Source: a virus
Virus record (IMG/VR): IMGVR_UViG_3300047319_000011
Coordinates: 1-33,079 of that record
Direction: 5' to 3' (one strand)
Length of the DNA: 33,079 bases
Part shown: positions 24,360 through 32,870 of the stretch, in pieces
Numbering within the stretch: the stretch's first letter is position 1
Layout of the letters: each line of letters opens with the position of its first letter
The notes under the pieces: model-generated
Seen by the model: the letters and a program-made list of their open reading frames with translations, nothing else
Databases searched by the model: none
What the model was told of the DNA's origin: nothing
Position numbers and translations under genes: made by a program

Positions 24360-24538
24360 GATTTAGCGGGTCGGCCGGGTTTTCGCTGTTCTACTTCGAC
24401 AGCAGGCGCTTCGTCTGTGTGATGCAGCACGAACCAGTGCGATTCGTACTCTGCGGGGATCGTGTCGCCAGCCTTGAAGTACAGCGGCCGGTAGTCGTCG
24501 CGGGTCAGGGTGAAATCCTGATTGGCGATGCGGGTCAT
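24356..24538 (-). CDS. Small head-cluster protein with AT-hook-like tail
   Basis: The 60-residue protein starts MTRIANQDFTLTRDDYRPLYFKAGDTIPAEYESHWFVLHH and ends EQRKPGRPAKS. The first part looks like a small beta domain; K-P-G-R-P-A-K resembles an AT-hook, a minor-groove DNA-binding tail. Such short genes often follow major capsid genes in DUF2184 phages. The role is unknown. It lies just after the 13-bp hairpin and overlaps the DUF4054 gene by 4 bp. Binding DNA is an inference. Confidence 0.7.
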   Translation of the reverse strand: MTRIANQDFTLTRDDYRPLYFKAGDTIPAEYESHWFVLHHTDEAPAVEVEQRKPGRPAKS

Positions 24539-24556
24539 ATTATGCTCCGGGAAATC

Positions 24557-24588
24557 GCCGGGAGACGTCGTGCTAGACGTCTCCCGGC
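24557..24588 (-). terminator. Strong 13-bp hairpin after the capsid gene
   Basis: A perfect 13-bp stem, GCCGGGAGACGTC with its complement, encloses a 6-nt loop just past the stop of the major capsid gene. The downstream T-run is only GATTT, so it may work as a partial terminator or protect the 3' end of the capsid message. Confidence 0.7.
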
Positions 24589-24594
24589 AGCCGC

Positions 24595-25659
24595 TTAGAT
24601 TCCGTCGCGGTACGAGACCGTGGTCGAGTAGCGGAATTCAACTTGACCGAAGCGCGCCCAATACGTCGTGATCTGGTACAGCGAACGATACTCAAGCGGC
24701 GTACGCTGCAACTCCGTCATCGGGTACTGGACGTACTTCTTGTCCTTGTTGTACGCGACCATACGGTCCACCGTGCCCAGCGTGCCCGGCGTGCCGCCAG
24801 CACCAGCGCCGATCAGCCACTTGAGCGGGAGAATTTCCAGCTTCGTGCCCGACTTCGTGCAGATGTTGTTCTCGAGCAGATACGTCAGGATCGAGTAGTT
24901 CGCTGCGGTGTTGACCATCGTCGACGCGAGGTAGCCATACTGTGCCGGCGGGATCATCAGGCGGTTCGGCATGACCTTCCAGCCAGCGTTCGCCCAGGTC
25001 GTCGTCAGGATTTCGTTGACGTCCTTGAGAATTTCGGCGGGCGTCTTGGTCGTCCATTGCGGAGTGGTGCTCGCGCCGTTCGCTACGTTGCTCGGCGTGA
25101 TGATCGACGAGGCATTGACCAGACCAGCCGTGCCAATGGTTGTGTCGCCGAAATAGACCAGGTTGTCCAGGTCCATGTTGCGCTTGAGGTTCATGGCTTC
25201 AACCTTTTGCGCGTCAACCGGCTGGCCGAGGGCTTGCGCCTTCACCAGTTCGGGGACGGTGTACTTGACCTCAGCACCCCACAGGCGAACCTGTTGTGCG
25301 GTCTTGCCGATGTCGAGCGACGGTCCCGCGATCGCGTTGCCTTCGTTCGAGATCCAGTTGATGCCGCCCGGCGTCATGCCGCCAGCCATCGCGAATGCCG
25401 AGTTCGTGAACGAAGCGAGTTCGTCAGCCGGCGAGACGTCCGTGCGGATGTCGATGTCGCGCGACCAGGTGAATTCGACCAGCGGCTCGTTGAGCGTCTG
25501 ATCCAGACGTTCGAGCTGGCCGACGAGGAAGGCACCCGTCGAGTCAAGCGTCGCTTGATCGTAGGTCATCATGCCATCGGTCGTGAAGTGGCGAGCGAAC
25601 TTGCGCGACGCTTCAGCGATCTCCCGGCGCTTCAGGAATTTTTGAACAGACATGTCCAT
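24595..25659 (-). CDS. Major capsid protein (DUF2184)
   Basis: The 354-residue protein matches the DUF2184 major capsid family of this phage type. The N-terminus has SVQKFLKRREIAEASRKFARHFTTDG, the centre LDIRTDVSPADELASFTNSAFAM-type and KYTVPELVKAQALGQ. The C-terminal part carries LEILPLKWL, MVAYNKDKKYVQYPMTELQRTPLEY and FRYSTTVSYRDGI. It has the HK97 fold by family. The ATG chosen has GGAG about 10 nt ahead; another ATG two codons later cannot be excluded. No separate scaffold gene exists, so the DUF2213 protein probably supplies this. Confidence 0.92.
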   Translation of the reverse strand: MDMSVQKFLKRREIAEASRKFARHFTTDGMMTYDQATLDSTGAFLVGQLERLDQTLNEPLVEFTWSRDIDIRTDVSPADELASFTNSAFAMAGGMTPGGINWISNEGNAIAGPSLDIGKTAQQVRLWGAEVKYTVPELVKAQALGQPVDAQKVEAMNLKRNMDLDNLVYFGDTTIGTAGLVNASSIITPSNVANGASTTPQWTTKTPAEILKDVNEILTTTWANAGWKVMPNRLMIPPAQYGYLASTMVNTAANYSILTYLLENNICTKSGTKLEILPLKWLIGAGAGGTPGTLGTVDRMVAYNKDKKYVQYPMTELQRTPLEYRSLYQITTYWARFGQVEFRYSTTVSYRDGI

Positions 25660-25681
25660 TGATTTATTGCTCCAGAAATGC

Positions 25682-25702
25682 AAAACCCCGCCGAAGCGGG
25701 GT
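25682..25702 (-). terminator. Intrinsic terminator with UUCG tetraloop
   Basis: ACCCCGC pairs with GCGGGGT (7 bp); on the minus strand the loop is UUCG closed by C-G. The T-tract is short (TTTTG). It lies between the cement and capsid genes and probably gives only partial termination. Confidence 0.7.
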
Positions 25703-25728
25703 CTCAGAGGCGATTGGGCGCCGGGAAT

Positions 25729-26235
25729 TTAGATGTTGACTGCGACTTCTGTGATCCCGTATGCGTCAGCGGGGCCAGTGAAGTACCAGTTCGACGGCAT
25801 GGCGATCGTGTTGGTCGTGTCCGAGGCGGCTTCGAAACCACCAAGCGGTTTGCCAGCGGACGGCGTGGCGACGCGCACATACACGGTGCCGCCCTTGGCC
25901 GCAGTGGCAACGCCACCGAGCGAGACCATCACATAGCCGCGCTTGAGGATGTCAGTCACGCCAGAGGTCGGCGGCGTCGACGTGCCAAGCGGGTCGGTAC
26001 CGTTGCCTTGAATCGGATAGGGGCGCAGATTGACGCCCTGCACGAGCGCAGCGGTGTCGCCTGACAGGTTGATCGGCTGCACCTTGCCCGAAACGTACTT
26101 GACGGCCACGCCAAACACGGTCGGCGGCGTCGCCGAGTCGATCAGCTGAGTCTCGATCGTCGCGACTTCGGCGCGCTGAAGGTCACCGGCGAAACCAGCC
26201 GGCATGCGGAATTGATAAGCTTGCAACGAGGGCAT
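25729..26235 (-). CDS. Head cement / decoration protein (gp24-like)
   Basis: The 168-residue product starts MPSLQAYQFRMPAGFAGDLQRAEVATIETQ and has FGVAVKYVSGKVQPI and DILKRGYVMVSLGGVATAAKGGTVYVRV at about 94-121. This is the structural cement protein pattern found directly between protease and capsid genes in related phages. It should sit on the capsid surface and stabilise it. A terminator follows. Confidence 0.85.
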   Translation of the reverse strand: MPSLQAYQFRMPAGFAGDLQRAEVATIETQLIDSATPPTVFGVAVKYVSGKVQPINLSGDTAALVQGVNLRPYPIQGNGTDPLGTSTPPTSGVTDILKRGYVMVSLGGVATAAKGGTVYVRVATPSAGKPLGGFEAASDTTNTIAMPSNWYFTGPADAYGITEVAVNI

Positions 26236-26244
26236 GTCGGCTCC

Positions 26245-27663
26245 TTACTTACGGTTCGCCCAAAAATCGGCGTGGATCTTGTTGATGTCGGTTGCTTCGG
26301 ATGCTGCGTCGGTCGTCTTGCGAGCGACAGTCTTGTTCTTCTGCTTGACGAGTTCCGACGCAGCGTGGAAAGCCATCTTTGCAGCGTCACAGGTCATCTT
26401 CGACACATCAGCATCGCCGGTGATCGCGCGTACCAGATCGGCGTTGTCGGTGGTCAAGGCAGTGCGCAAAGCACGGCGGCGCAACACGCACAGTGCGTCT
26501 GCAGTCTTCTTGCCATCTGCCTTGGCGTCGAACGTCGGCAGCTTCACGCCAGGAGCGAGGATTTCAGCACGCGCCTTGGCGTCCTGGAATTCGTCGCGGA
26601 ACGATGCGGAATCGTTGGTCGACTTTTTATCGTCGTCTTTCTTTTCCTCTTCGCCATCCGAGTCTTCGGTCATGTCTTCATCACCGTCGCCGTCCGACTC
26701 GTCGTCCTTGGTTTCTTCCTTATTTTCTTCCTCGGTCGAATCCTTGGTGAGAGCCTTGACGGAGCCCTCGAGAGAAGTGAGGCGTTCATCGAACTTGGTC
26801 AGCACGGCCGCCAGGTCTGGGCCTTCGTCCTTCGTTTCCTCCTTCTCGTCATCCTTCTTGCTTTCCTCGGACTCAGCGTCCTTGGTTGGCATGTGGATGT
26901 GGATCGCGGGCATGTTGCCCCCGGCGCCGTCCTCGTCGTTCACCTCTTCAAGCGCTTTCTCAAAACCTTCCGAGTCACGCGCCATAAACAGCTTGCGCAT
27001 CTTGTCCGAAAAGGACGTAGCGCCTTTCTTTACAGCCATGGGTTCATCTCCCAAAAGTACTTTCGAACTGTCCTGGACACTACAGACAGGGCCACAGCGG
27101 GCGTTCTTCACAAGCGCCACGTGGTTTCCCACGATTGATGCCTGCCGCGCCCGCCCAGGCGCGATTTGCTGGTATTCCGCGTCGTATCCGCAGGAGATTT
27201 CCTTCAGACCGTTGTTACGAATTTCGTTGATGGCGCCTTTGTCGGTGATCAGCAGATCAGCAATCAACAGGTGGCTTTGGTCGCCTTGTCCACGACGGAT
27301 GTTGTGCGCAGCGCCTTTTGACAGGTAGGCCCAGTTATCTGGCGTCACAGGCTCGTCCGGATGGTTGAGCGTCACCGGCTTGCCGAGAAAGCTGGCGATC
27401 GTTTCCGGAGCGAACACCGCATCTTCGTCTCGCTCGACAACAATCACGCCGTCCTTGTCTTCAATGTCGGGGAGTTCTATGCCGACATAGTCCTGGGTGC
27501 CGGTACGCGCAATTGGCACGGCCTCGCAGAGCAGATAGCCTTCCGGAGTGAAGGACTGATGCGGCCCAAGCTGCTCTTCAGAGAAGAATCCGCTGGCCGT
27601 GATCGAGTCTTTCGTAGGCGTGCGTTTGCTCACGCACGCTTTGCAGTCGCACGCATGGGACAT
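26245..27663 (-). CDS. DUF2213 prohead protease with acidic scaffold-like C-terminus
   Basis: The 472-residue protein has the DUF2213 domain at about 20-190 (FTPEGYLLCEAVPIARTG, LPDIEDKDGVIVVERDEDAVF, KPVTLNHPDEPVTP, ISCGYDAEYQ, GNHVALVKNARCG). That family is thought to be a capsid maturation protease. Residues about 240-370 are extremely acidic (E, D, K, S repeats), and the last 100 are helical and basic. A protease-scaffold fusion is likely, since no separate scaffold is seen. The ATG has no clear Shine-Dalgarno and follows a structured region; a GTG 10 codons in is possible. Confidence 0.85.
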   Translation of the reverse strand: MSHACDCKACVSKRTPTKDSITASGFFSEEQLGPHQSFTPEGYLLCEAVPIARTGTQDYVGIELPDIEDKDGVIVVERDEDAVFAPETIASFLGKPVTLNHPDEPVTPDNWAYLSKGAAHNIRRGQGDQSHLLIADLLITDKGAINEIRNNGLKEISCGYDAEYQQIAPGRARQASIVGNHVALVKNARCGPVCSVQDSSKVLLGDEPMAVKKGATSFSDKMRKLFMARDSEGFEKALEEVNDEDGAGGNMPAIHIHMPTKDAESEESKKDDEKEETKDEGPDLAAVLTKFDERLTSLEGSVKALTKDSTEEENKEETKDDESDGDGDEDMTEDSDGEEEKKDDDKKSTNDSASFRDEFQDAKARAEILAPGVKLPTFDAKADGKKTADALCVLRRRALRTALTTDNADLVRAITGDADVSKMTCDAAKMAFHAASELVKQKNKTVARKTTDAASEATDINKIHADFWANRK

Positions 27664-27830
27664 GGGGTATGGTCGTAGAAAGACCGCCCATAACGGGCTA
27701 AGTCATTGTTCGAATGCGAGAATTTGCGTTTATGGCGGGTAGGGTTATAATTGGTCCTTGAGACCCCGGACGTTCAAACCATCCCGCCCTGGCAGCGTGT
27801 GAGGTACGTTACTTAAACGGCGGTCTCTTT
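27664..27830 (-). promoter_or_regulatory. Structured leader before the protease gene
   Basis: Within this gap GGCGGG pairs with CCCGCC (27734-27739 with 27783-27788), inside it GGTT/AACC and a GGTC-5nt-GACC hairpin. AGACCGCC at 27681-27688 pairs with GGCGGTCT at 27819-27826 around the whole. A local GCCC-GTTAT-GGGC hairpin (27686-27698) uses three of the same bases as the outer stem, so the two exclude each other. GGTC-7nt-GACC follows 8 nt before the protease ATG. This looks like a leader that switches; its ligand, if any, is unknown. Confidence 0.5.
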
Positions 27831-28334
27831 TTATTTCACCAGACCGTGATCGTAATAACGTCGGCCGTCCGAATAACGTTTCACGGTCAGGATGGCGTTG
27901 TGCTTCTCCCCGCCGATCTCAATCGTCGCGTGATATGTCTCGACGGACAGAACGTTGACGTCACCGCGCTTGTCTGACGCGGTCGCTACCAATTTCGCAT
28001 TTTCAAGCAGGGATGGGATCGCAGGGACCGTTCGCACCAGCGTATCTGATGCGCCGGAAAGCGTGTGCTTGACGCCCTTGCGAGTGACTAGCACATCATT
28101 CCCAGTCGCCTTGTTCTTGAACGACTTGCCAATGAATCCCTCGGCATGCTCCAAGGCCTTCTGCCGCAACTCCTTCATGCTAGTGAAGTCACCGAGCTCG
28201 TCGCCTTTCAGCGATACGGCTCCACTCGACGCAGGGCCACCACTTCCAAACTGTCCATTTCCCTTGCGCGGATGCTTCTGCTCCTCCCAGCTCGAGTCCC
28301 GAACGTGGAAATAGATGTGAAGCGATTTGGGCAT
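27831..28334 (-). CDS. LPD3/BECR-like domain protein, in frame after the MuF gene
   Basis: The 167-residue product starts MPKSLHIYFHVRDSSWEEQKHPRKGNGQF, a linker of the kind seen at the C-terminus of MuF proteins (W-x-E-x-K-H-P-R-x-x-x-G-x-F). Then come LKGDELGDFTSMKELRQKAL, TRKGVKHTLSG at about 85-95, IPSLLENAKLV and a C-terminal YHATIEIGGEKHNAIL, RYYDHGLVK. I recognise the LPD3 type, possibly related to BECR nucleases. It begins immediately after the MuF amber stop, in the same frame, with no Shine-Dalgarno. A MuF-linked effector or virion-borne toxin is an inference. Confidence 0.65.
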   Translation of the reverse strand: MPKSLHIYFHVRDSSWEEQKHPRKGNGQFGSGGPASSGAVSLKGDELGDFTSMKELRQKALEHAEGFIGKSFKNKATGNDVLVTRKGVKHTLSGASDTLVRTVPAIPSLLENAKLVATASDKRGDVNVLSVETYHATIEIGGEKHNAILTVKRYSDGRRYYDHGLVK

Positions 28335-29081
28335 CTAGTCAGGAATGATGGGTTCTGCCCAGCATCGGCAGTTGTATATGCAGCCGGGATTGGCACGTGC
28401 TCCGGTCCGCTCATCGGCGACGGGAGGGTTGAGCCACTGGAAGACGCGGCCGTTCAGCTTTCGGTGGTCGCTCCGAACGTCCGAATCTTCGGATGTGTGC
28501 CAGATGTACGAATCTGAACCGATAGAGAGGGCGCGCGCCTCAGTAAGTGTTGTGGCAGTACGCGACACTTCGGTGCGTGCAATTGTGTTGGCGCGACTCG
28601 CCGTCACCTCGCCGGTGCGCATGATCTCTTTGGCGAAGACGCTCGCGCGGGTTGAGTCTTCGATGCCAGCGAGCGTGAGATGATGCACACGCTGCGCTGC
28701 TTCCCGCGGAATGCTCTGAATCAGATCAACCTGCTCGGCTAGGAGCTGACGCATCACAACGCCGGTCGGCGCATTGCGAATTTCTTCCCGAAGACCCCGT
28801 GACAGGTCTTTTGCCAGCACCTTCCACGTCTGCTCATCCCGCAGCGCGACATCCATCAGCATGTTGCTGGCAGTCTGCGTGGCCCAGCCCTTGAGCATGT
28901 CCGCGTAGGCGTTTAGCAGGTGCTCGATCGTCGGCACCTGGCTCATGTCGCCGGGTGTGAATGGCTGGATGATGGATCCGACTTGCTGCGCCACCTTGCG
29001 CAGTTGCGAGCCGTACCGAAGCTCTGCGCCTCGCGTCCTGACCGGGTTGCGTTCGCGCTTGCGGTCAAGGGTTAGGATCAT
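28335..29081 (-). CDS. MuF / SPP1 gp7-like minor head protein
   Basis: The 248-residue protein starts MILTLDRKRERNPVR and has a long helical body. It ends with ARTEVSRTATTLTEARAL, WHTSEDSDVRSDHRKLNGRVF and NPGCIYNCRCWAEPII, the classical MuF C-terminal core. It is a minor head component thought to act in head assembly or ejection. The longer GTG frame (29108) is less likely since the ATG overlaps the portal stop as ATGA, with AAGAAG ahead. Its TAG is followed directly by an in-frame ATG of the LPD3-like gene. Confidence 0.88.
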   Translation of the reverse strand: MILTLDRKRERNPVRTRGAELRYGSQLRKVAQQVGSIIQPFTPGDMSQVPTIEHLLNAYADMLKGWATQTASNMLMDVALRDEQTWKVLAKDLSRGLREEIRNAPTGVVMRQLLAEQVDLIQSIPREAAQRVHHLTLAGIEDSTRASVFAKEIMRTGEVTASRANTIARTEVSRTATTLTEARALSIGSDSYIWHTSEDSDVRSDHRKLNGRVFQWLNPPVADERTGARANPGCIYNCRCWAEPIIPD

Positions 29082-30529
29082 TTCTTCTTGCGAAAGCGTT
29101 TGAGCCACGAAACGGCAGAGCCGGAATCGCCAGTCAGAGACGACATATCAGGCAAGTCCATCTCGCCGGGTGGCGGGGCGTTCTTTTCCTGTTCTTCGGC
29201 CTCGGCGATTGCTTCGTCCGTGATGCCGCCGAACATGCCGGTATTCGGAGCCGATGCTTTCAACTCCTTCATGCCGTCACTGATCTTGATGAGGTTAGCG
29301 TCGACCGCGGCAGTGACTGCCTCAACAGTCGACTTTGCAATCTCCGATTTTTCCTTCTCAGACATTTCTTGAAGGTTCCGGAACTCGAAGCCGAAGTCGT
29401 CGGGCAGCGGCTTGCCAAGCGACGACATTGACATGACAGCGAATAGGCGCTGCAGAGGGTTTCTGAGCTTGCGCTCCTGATTCTGCTTGACCTTCTCATG
29501 CCACTGCTTCATTTCCCCTTCACCCGTCGCTCCGAGACCGGTAGGCGACTGACCGAACAGCCGGGTGAATGGCATTCCGAGTGCGCCGCACAGTTGCTGC
29601 GCGAATTGAAGCAGCATGTCTGACAAGCCGGCGAACGAGTACTGATGAGCTTCAAACTTGTCTTTCCCGTCTACTACCGTGATGCCTTCGTTTGTTTGCC
29701 CTTGCCGGATGAACTCCATCTGCTTATGAAGTGCTGCTAAGGCTGGACCACCCATTGCGATGATGTCTCGCAGTTTGTCGACCGTCATCGTGCGGAGGTG
29801 CGCTTTGTAGATCAGCTGGCCTGCACCAACAGATGCGCTGTCGAATGCAATCAGACGGTCCCACATCGGCTCGAGCACCGACAGACCCCAGCCGTTCTCA
29901 GTGACACGCTGATAGAACGGCAGATCCATGCCATCCAGACGGATCGCCCGGGTGTAGTGGATATGTGCCTTGGGGATCGCCGCATAGTCCGCAATTACAT
30001 CGTAGTAGACCGGGCGACCCATATCGGGCCCGTATTCGGTCACTACGTCGCCGATCGGCGGGCTGATCATCCAACGATCCAGGACGAGCAGTCCTTTGAA
30101 CTGATCCTTGCCGACAGTTTCGGGCCGCAGCGGCGTCGATAGATCTTGTCCATCGATCAGCATGACAGCGATACAACCGCCGTACAGGTTCGCCCACTTG
30201 CCAGTGTCGCACAGCGCATCCCAAACAGCCATGCGCATCAAGTCCTGATCGAACCTGGTGATGTCCTCCGGATCGATCCCGGAAAACTCAACGCCCGCTC
30301 GCGTCATGTCTTCGGGCAATGCATCAACGGCTGCGCGAACGATCCATGAGCCGCGATAAGCCGCCTCCAGGTTGATCCGGTTGCGGCTCTGATACGACAG
30401 CGTGTACTGAGATGCAGACGACTGGTTATTCGTGCCCCAGCCTACGTTCGCGGCGAAGTTGGTGAAGCTGTCGTTCGTGCGGACCGGTTGCGTCACGCCA
30501 ACCTTCTGATTTCGACGTGACTTGGACAT
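29078..30529 (-). CDS. Portal protein (DUF1073)
   Basis: The 483-residue protein fits the DUF1073 portal family: RNRINLEAAYRGSWIVRAAVDALPEDMTRAGVE (about residues 48-80), LYGGCIAVMLIDGQD (115-129), YYDVIADYAAIPKAHIHYTRAIRLDG and MPFTRLFGQSPTGLGATGEGEMKQWHE. Twelve copies should form the portal ring that docks terminase. Some family members are fused to an Acb1 anti-CBASS 2H domain; here the C-terminus stops after an acidic/helical region, and I see no paired H-x-[ST] motifs. Start: ATG with AAGGA 11 nt upstream. It overlaps no TerL bases. Confidence 0.9.
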   Translation of the reverse strand: MSKSRRNQKVGVTQPVRTNDSFTNFAANVGWGTNNQSSASQYTLSYQSRNRINLEAAYRGSWIVRAAVDALPEDMTRAGVEFSGIDPEDITRFDQDLMRMAVWDALCDTGKWANLYGGCIAVMLIDGQDLSTPLRPETVGKDQFKGLLVLDRWMISPPIGDVVTEYGPDMGRPVYYDVIADYAAIPKAHIHYTRAIRLDGMDLPFYQRVTENGWGLSVLEPMWDRLIAFDSASVGAGQLIYKAHLRTMTVDKLRDIIAMGGPALAALHKQMEFIRQGQTNEGITVVDGKDKFEAHQYSFAGLSDMLLQFAQQLCGALGMPFTRLFGQSPTGLGATGEGEMKQWHEKVKQNQERKLRNPLQRLFAVMSMSSLGKPLPDDFGFEFRNLQEMSEKEKSEIAKSTVEAVTAAVDANLIKISDGMKELKASAPNTGMFGGITDEAIAEAEEQEKNAPPPGEMDLPDMSSLTGDSGSAVSWLKRFRKKK

Positions 30530-30573
30530 GCTTGAGTGAATCCTTTCTTGTGGCTCGCGAGCCTTTGGAAGAT

Positions 30574-32169
30574 TTAGCCTGCTAACTTGATCCAAACGTC
30601 TAGTTCTCTACCGGCCGGCTGATAGCAGATCATCACGGAGTCGGCCAGGTTGGGCGACATTGTTCCTTCCGGTGCCTTGTCGACGACTACCTTGCCGACC
30701 GTATTGATCGTGTAAGTCGGCTGCGACAACTCCATCGTCAACGGGACCAGTTCCTCGAGCTCGGAGTCGATCGATATGAGGTCGTCTGGATCGAATGCCA
30801 TGCCCTCAACCACAGCGCGATAGGTCGTCTGGAATCTGATCCTCAACGCCCACCATGCTTGAGCCTTGGCGTTAGCGAAGAAATCCTTGTTCTTGCGCTC
30901 TTTGACCATCTCGCCTTCTGGGTCATGGACGGCGCCGGAGCCGCGAAATGGCTCGTCTCTAACCGGGTACTTGCCGGCTAGAGCGCGCTGCTCATTGATT
31001 ACGCGGGCATCGCCACGCACGCCAGCACCTAGGCCGTCAGCGTCGTAATCGAACGCTTCGTACCCGCGCTCGTCGCATATTGAAATGGCTCGCTCGACCG
31101 TCGAGAAAATGTCGCTACCTTTTCCAGACCATGACTTGATGCAATCAAGCAGAAATCCGTGCCGTCCCGCAAAGGCATTCTTGTCCTTGCCTTCATCGGC
31201 CACATCGAGTGCGCCGCGACGACTTCCGGTCGGCTCAATGCCGAGCTTTTGGTGAGCGCCAATTGCCGCTTGCACCCACTCGGAGGGGATCAACACTCCT
31301 TCGGTCGAGGCAGCATAGTTGATATCGATTTCCTGGGCGACCGTTACGGCGTCCAGGACTTCTCGCTGTTTCGCATACCAGGCGTCATCTTTGCGTGGGT
31401 CATCGCGCCAATGGAACGTGAAAACCTTTATCTTCCCACTGTGCCGGCGCTGTGCAAACGAATTCCCCATCCCGTTCGGTGTGGAGATGTCCTGTCGACA
31501 ATTTGTTGTCGCCGACAGTGAGGCGTCAACCAGTTGCGGACGCTCAAGGAACGCCGATTCGTCGACAATATAGAAACTTGCCCGATCCCCGCGGCCAATG
31601 CCATCCCCTGATTCGCCTGTAATGACCGAGCCACTGTCAGGGAAGATGATGCGCATGTGCGGAGCATGGGAAGAAACGCTCCACGATCCTCGAAACTCGG
31701 CCGGCAGCAACGACATGAATTGCCGCGCCTTCCAAAACAGCGACTTTGGAGATCCGATCTTGTCGACGTACTCTTCTTTGCGGGAGCCGAATCCAACCAC
31801 GACGCCGGGGCTGAACAGGCAAACAGTGTCGGCTAGCGCCACCGTGAGCCACGACATCCCCATGTCGCGCGTCTTTTCTGTGATACCGGGCTCCTGTGCC
31901 TTCCAGCGCTCGAGGAACCAGACGATCCACTCTTCTTGCTTCGGGAATAGCAGGAAAGGGATCTGGGCAGGCAGTCCTCGCTCGACATTGCGAGGGTCAA
32001 ACGTCATACCCCAGTCAATGATGAATTGCGCCGGATTGTCCCGGTAGTACGTCTTCAGCGCGGGAACCAGTTGCGGCTCCGCGCGAATGCGCCGTAGCCG
32101 CTCCGCCCGCCACTCGAACACCTGCACGTAGTCAGGGTTGCGGAAGTCAAACGGAAACGGGATTGGCAT
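30574..32169 (-). CDS. terL: Terminase large subunit
   Basis: The 531-residue protein packages DNA with ATP and cuts it. The ATPase shows a Walker A-like EKTRDMGMS at 98-106 and Walker B FYIVDES at 199-205. The nuclease has an RNase H-like set: Asp322 (ALDVADEG), Asp374/376 (DYDADGLG) and Asp510 (NLADSV). The start is only 1 nt past the stop of the small subunit. It lies directly before the portal, in normal order. The packaging mode (cos or headful) cannot be judged from the window. Confidence 0.95.
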   Translation of the reverse strand: MPIPFPFDFRNPDYVQVFEWRAERLRRIRAEPQLVPALKTYYRDNPAQFIIDWGMTFDPRNVERGLPAQIPFLLFPKQEEWIVWFLERWKAQEPGITEKTRDMGMSWLTVALADTVCLFSPGVVVGFGSRKEEYVDKIGSPKSLFWKARQFMSLLPAEFRGSWSVSSHAPHMRIIFPDSGSVITGESGDGIGRGDRASFYIVDESAFLERPQLVDASLSATTNCRQDISTPNGMGNSFAQRRHSGKIKVFTFHWRDDPRKDDAWYAKQREVLDAVTVAQEIDINYAASTEGVLIPSEWVQAAIGAHQKLGIEPTGSRRGALDVADEGKDKNAFAGRHGFLLDCIKSWSGKGSDIFSTVERAISICDERGYEAFDYDADGLGAGVRGDARVINEQRALAGKYPVRDEPFRGSGAVHDPEGEMVKERKNKDFFANAKAQAWWALRIRFQTTYRAVVEGMAFDPDDLISIDSELEELVPLTMELSQPTYTINTVGKVVVDKAPEGTMSPNLADSVMICYQPAGRELDVWIKLAG

Positions 32170-32170
32170 G

Positions 32171-32815
32171 TCATGGATTCATCAGCCGCGCATACAACTT
32201 GGCCGCCTCGATCGGATCGGCTGCGGTGAACTGTTTCGGGTTGTTGTCGCCGTCAGGTGGCTCGCTGCCGATGTTGTAAGCCTCACGCTCTAACCCGATC
32301 AGCGTCTTCAACGAGTCCGACAGCGACTTCATGGTCGACGTCCGGCCACCTAGCGACATGGCCTTCGTGTAAGCCTCATACAACTTGTCGCGCCCGTTGT
32401 CGTCCGGTTGCATCATCAGGACGCCCAGTTTTTCGTACAGGTCGCGATGCTCTGTCTGATGCTCCAACTCGGTCAGCAGCGCCATCACCAGTCCGCGCGA
32501 CTTGGAAATATCCGTGCGGTGCGCCATCCGGATATTGGCGATGATTTCAGCGTTCGCCTCGACGATAAGCCGATCGGTAACCACCTTTTCCGTGGATACC
32601 TGACTGGATACCTCGCGCTTGGATACCAGCGCGTCGGCCTTCGCCTGTATGCGTGCGGAGAGATCTCGCTCCCATCCGTCCCGCTTGGCGCGCTTGTTGA
32701 TGGCGCCGTGAGTGATTCCTTGGGATGCGGCAATCTCCCGCACCGACAACAAGCCGGCCCGGTAGTCAGCTTCAATGCGCTCCCAGTCCGGCGCGGCTTT
32801 CTTTGGCTGCGCCAT
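32171..32815 (-). CDS. terS: Terminase small subunit-like DNA-binding protein
   Basis: The 214-residue protein has an N-terminal helix-turn-helix-like stretch ([38 protein letters not shown], about 11-48). Helical regions with basic patches follow, then a C-terminal [18 protein letters not shown]. Placement directly before TerL and the HTH both fit a small subunit that recognises the packaging start and forms a ring. Other DNA-packaging proteins could look alike. Confidence 0.85.
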   Translation of the reverse strand: MAQPKKAAPDWERIEADYRAGLLSVREIAASQGITHGAINKRAKRDGWERDLSARIQAKADALVSKREVSSQVSTEKVVTDRLIVEANAEIIANIRMAHRTDISKSRGLVMALLTELEHQTEHRDLYEKLGVLMMQPDDNGRDKLYEAYTKAMSLGGRTSTMKSLSDSLKTLIGLEREAYNIGSEPPDGDNNPKQFTAADPIEAAKLYARLMNP

Positions 32816-32870
32816 GTTTAACCTTGAGTGTTTTGTTTCTTGCGGCTCGCGGCCGCTTGGAGGAATTTAC

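Noticed and set aside
24643-25662. 339-codon plus-strand frame opposite the capsid gene
   Set aside because: Same reason: an Arg/Val-rich antisense shadow of a well-identified capsid gene.
26212-27328. Long plus-strand frames opposite the protease/scaffold gene
   Set aside because: They reflect the acidic Glu/Asp/Lys codons of the real gene read backwards (Ser- or Phe/Leu-rich stretches).
27724-27751. Plus-strand TTGCGT-N16-TATAAT
   Set aside because: The -10 is perfect but the -35 is weak and no plus-strand gene follows; the bases also belong to the stems of the leader.
29078-30529. Possible anti-CBASS Acb1 fusion in the portal
   Set aside because: The DUF1073 family includes such fusions, but this protein has no extra C-terminal domain and I see no paired H-x-[ST] motifs.
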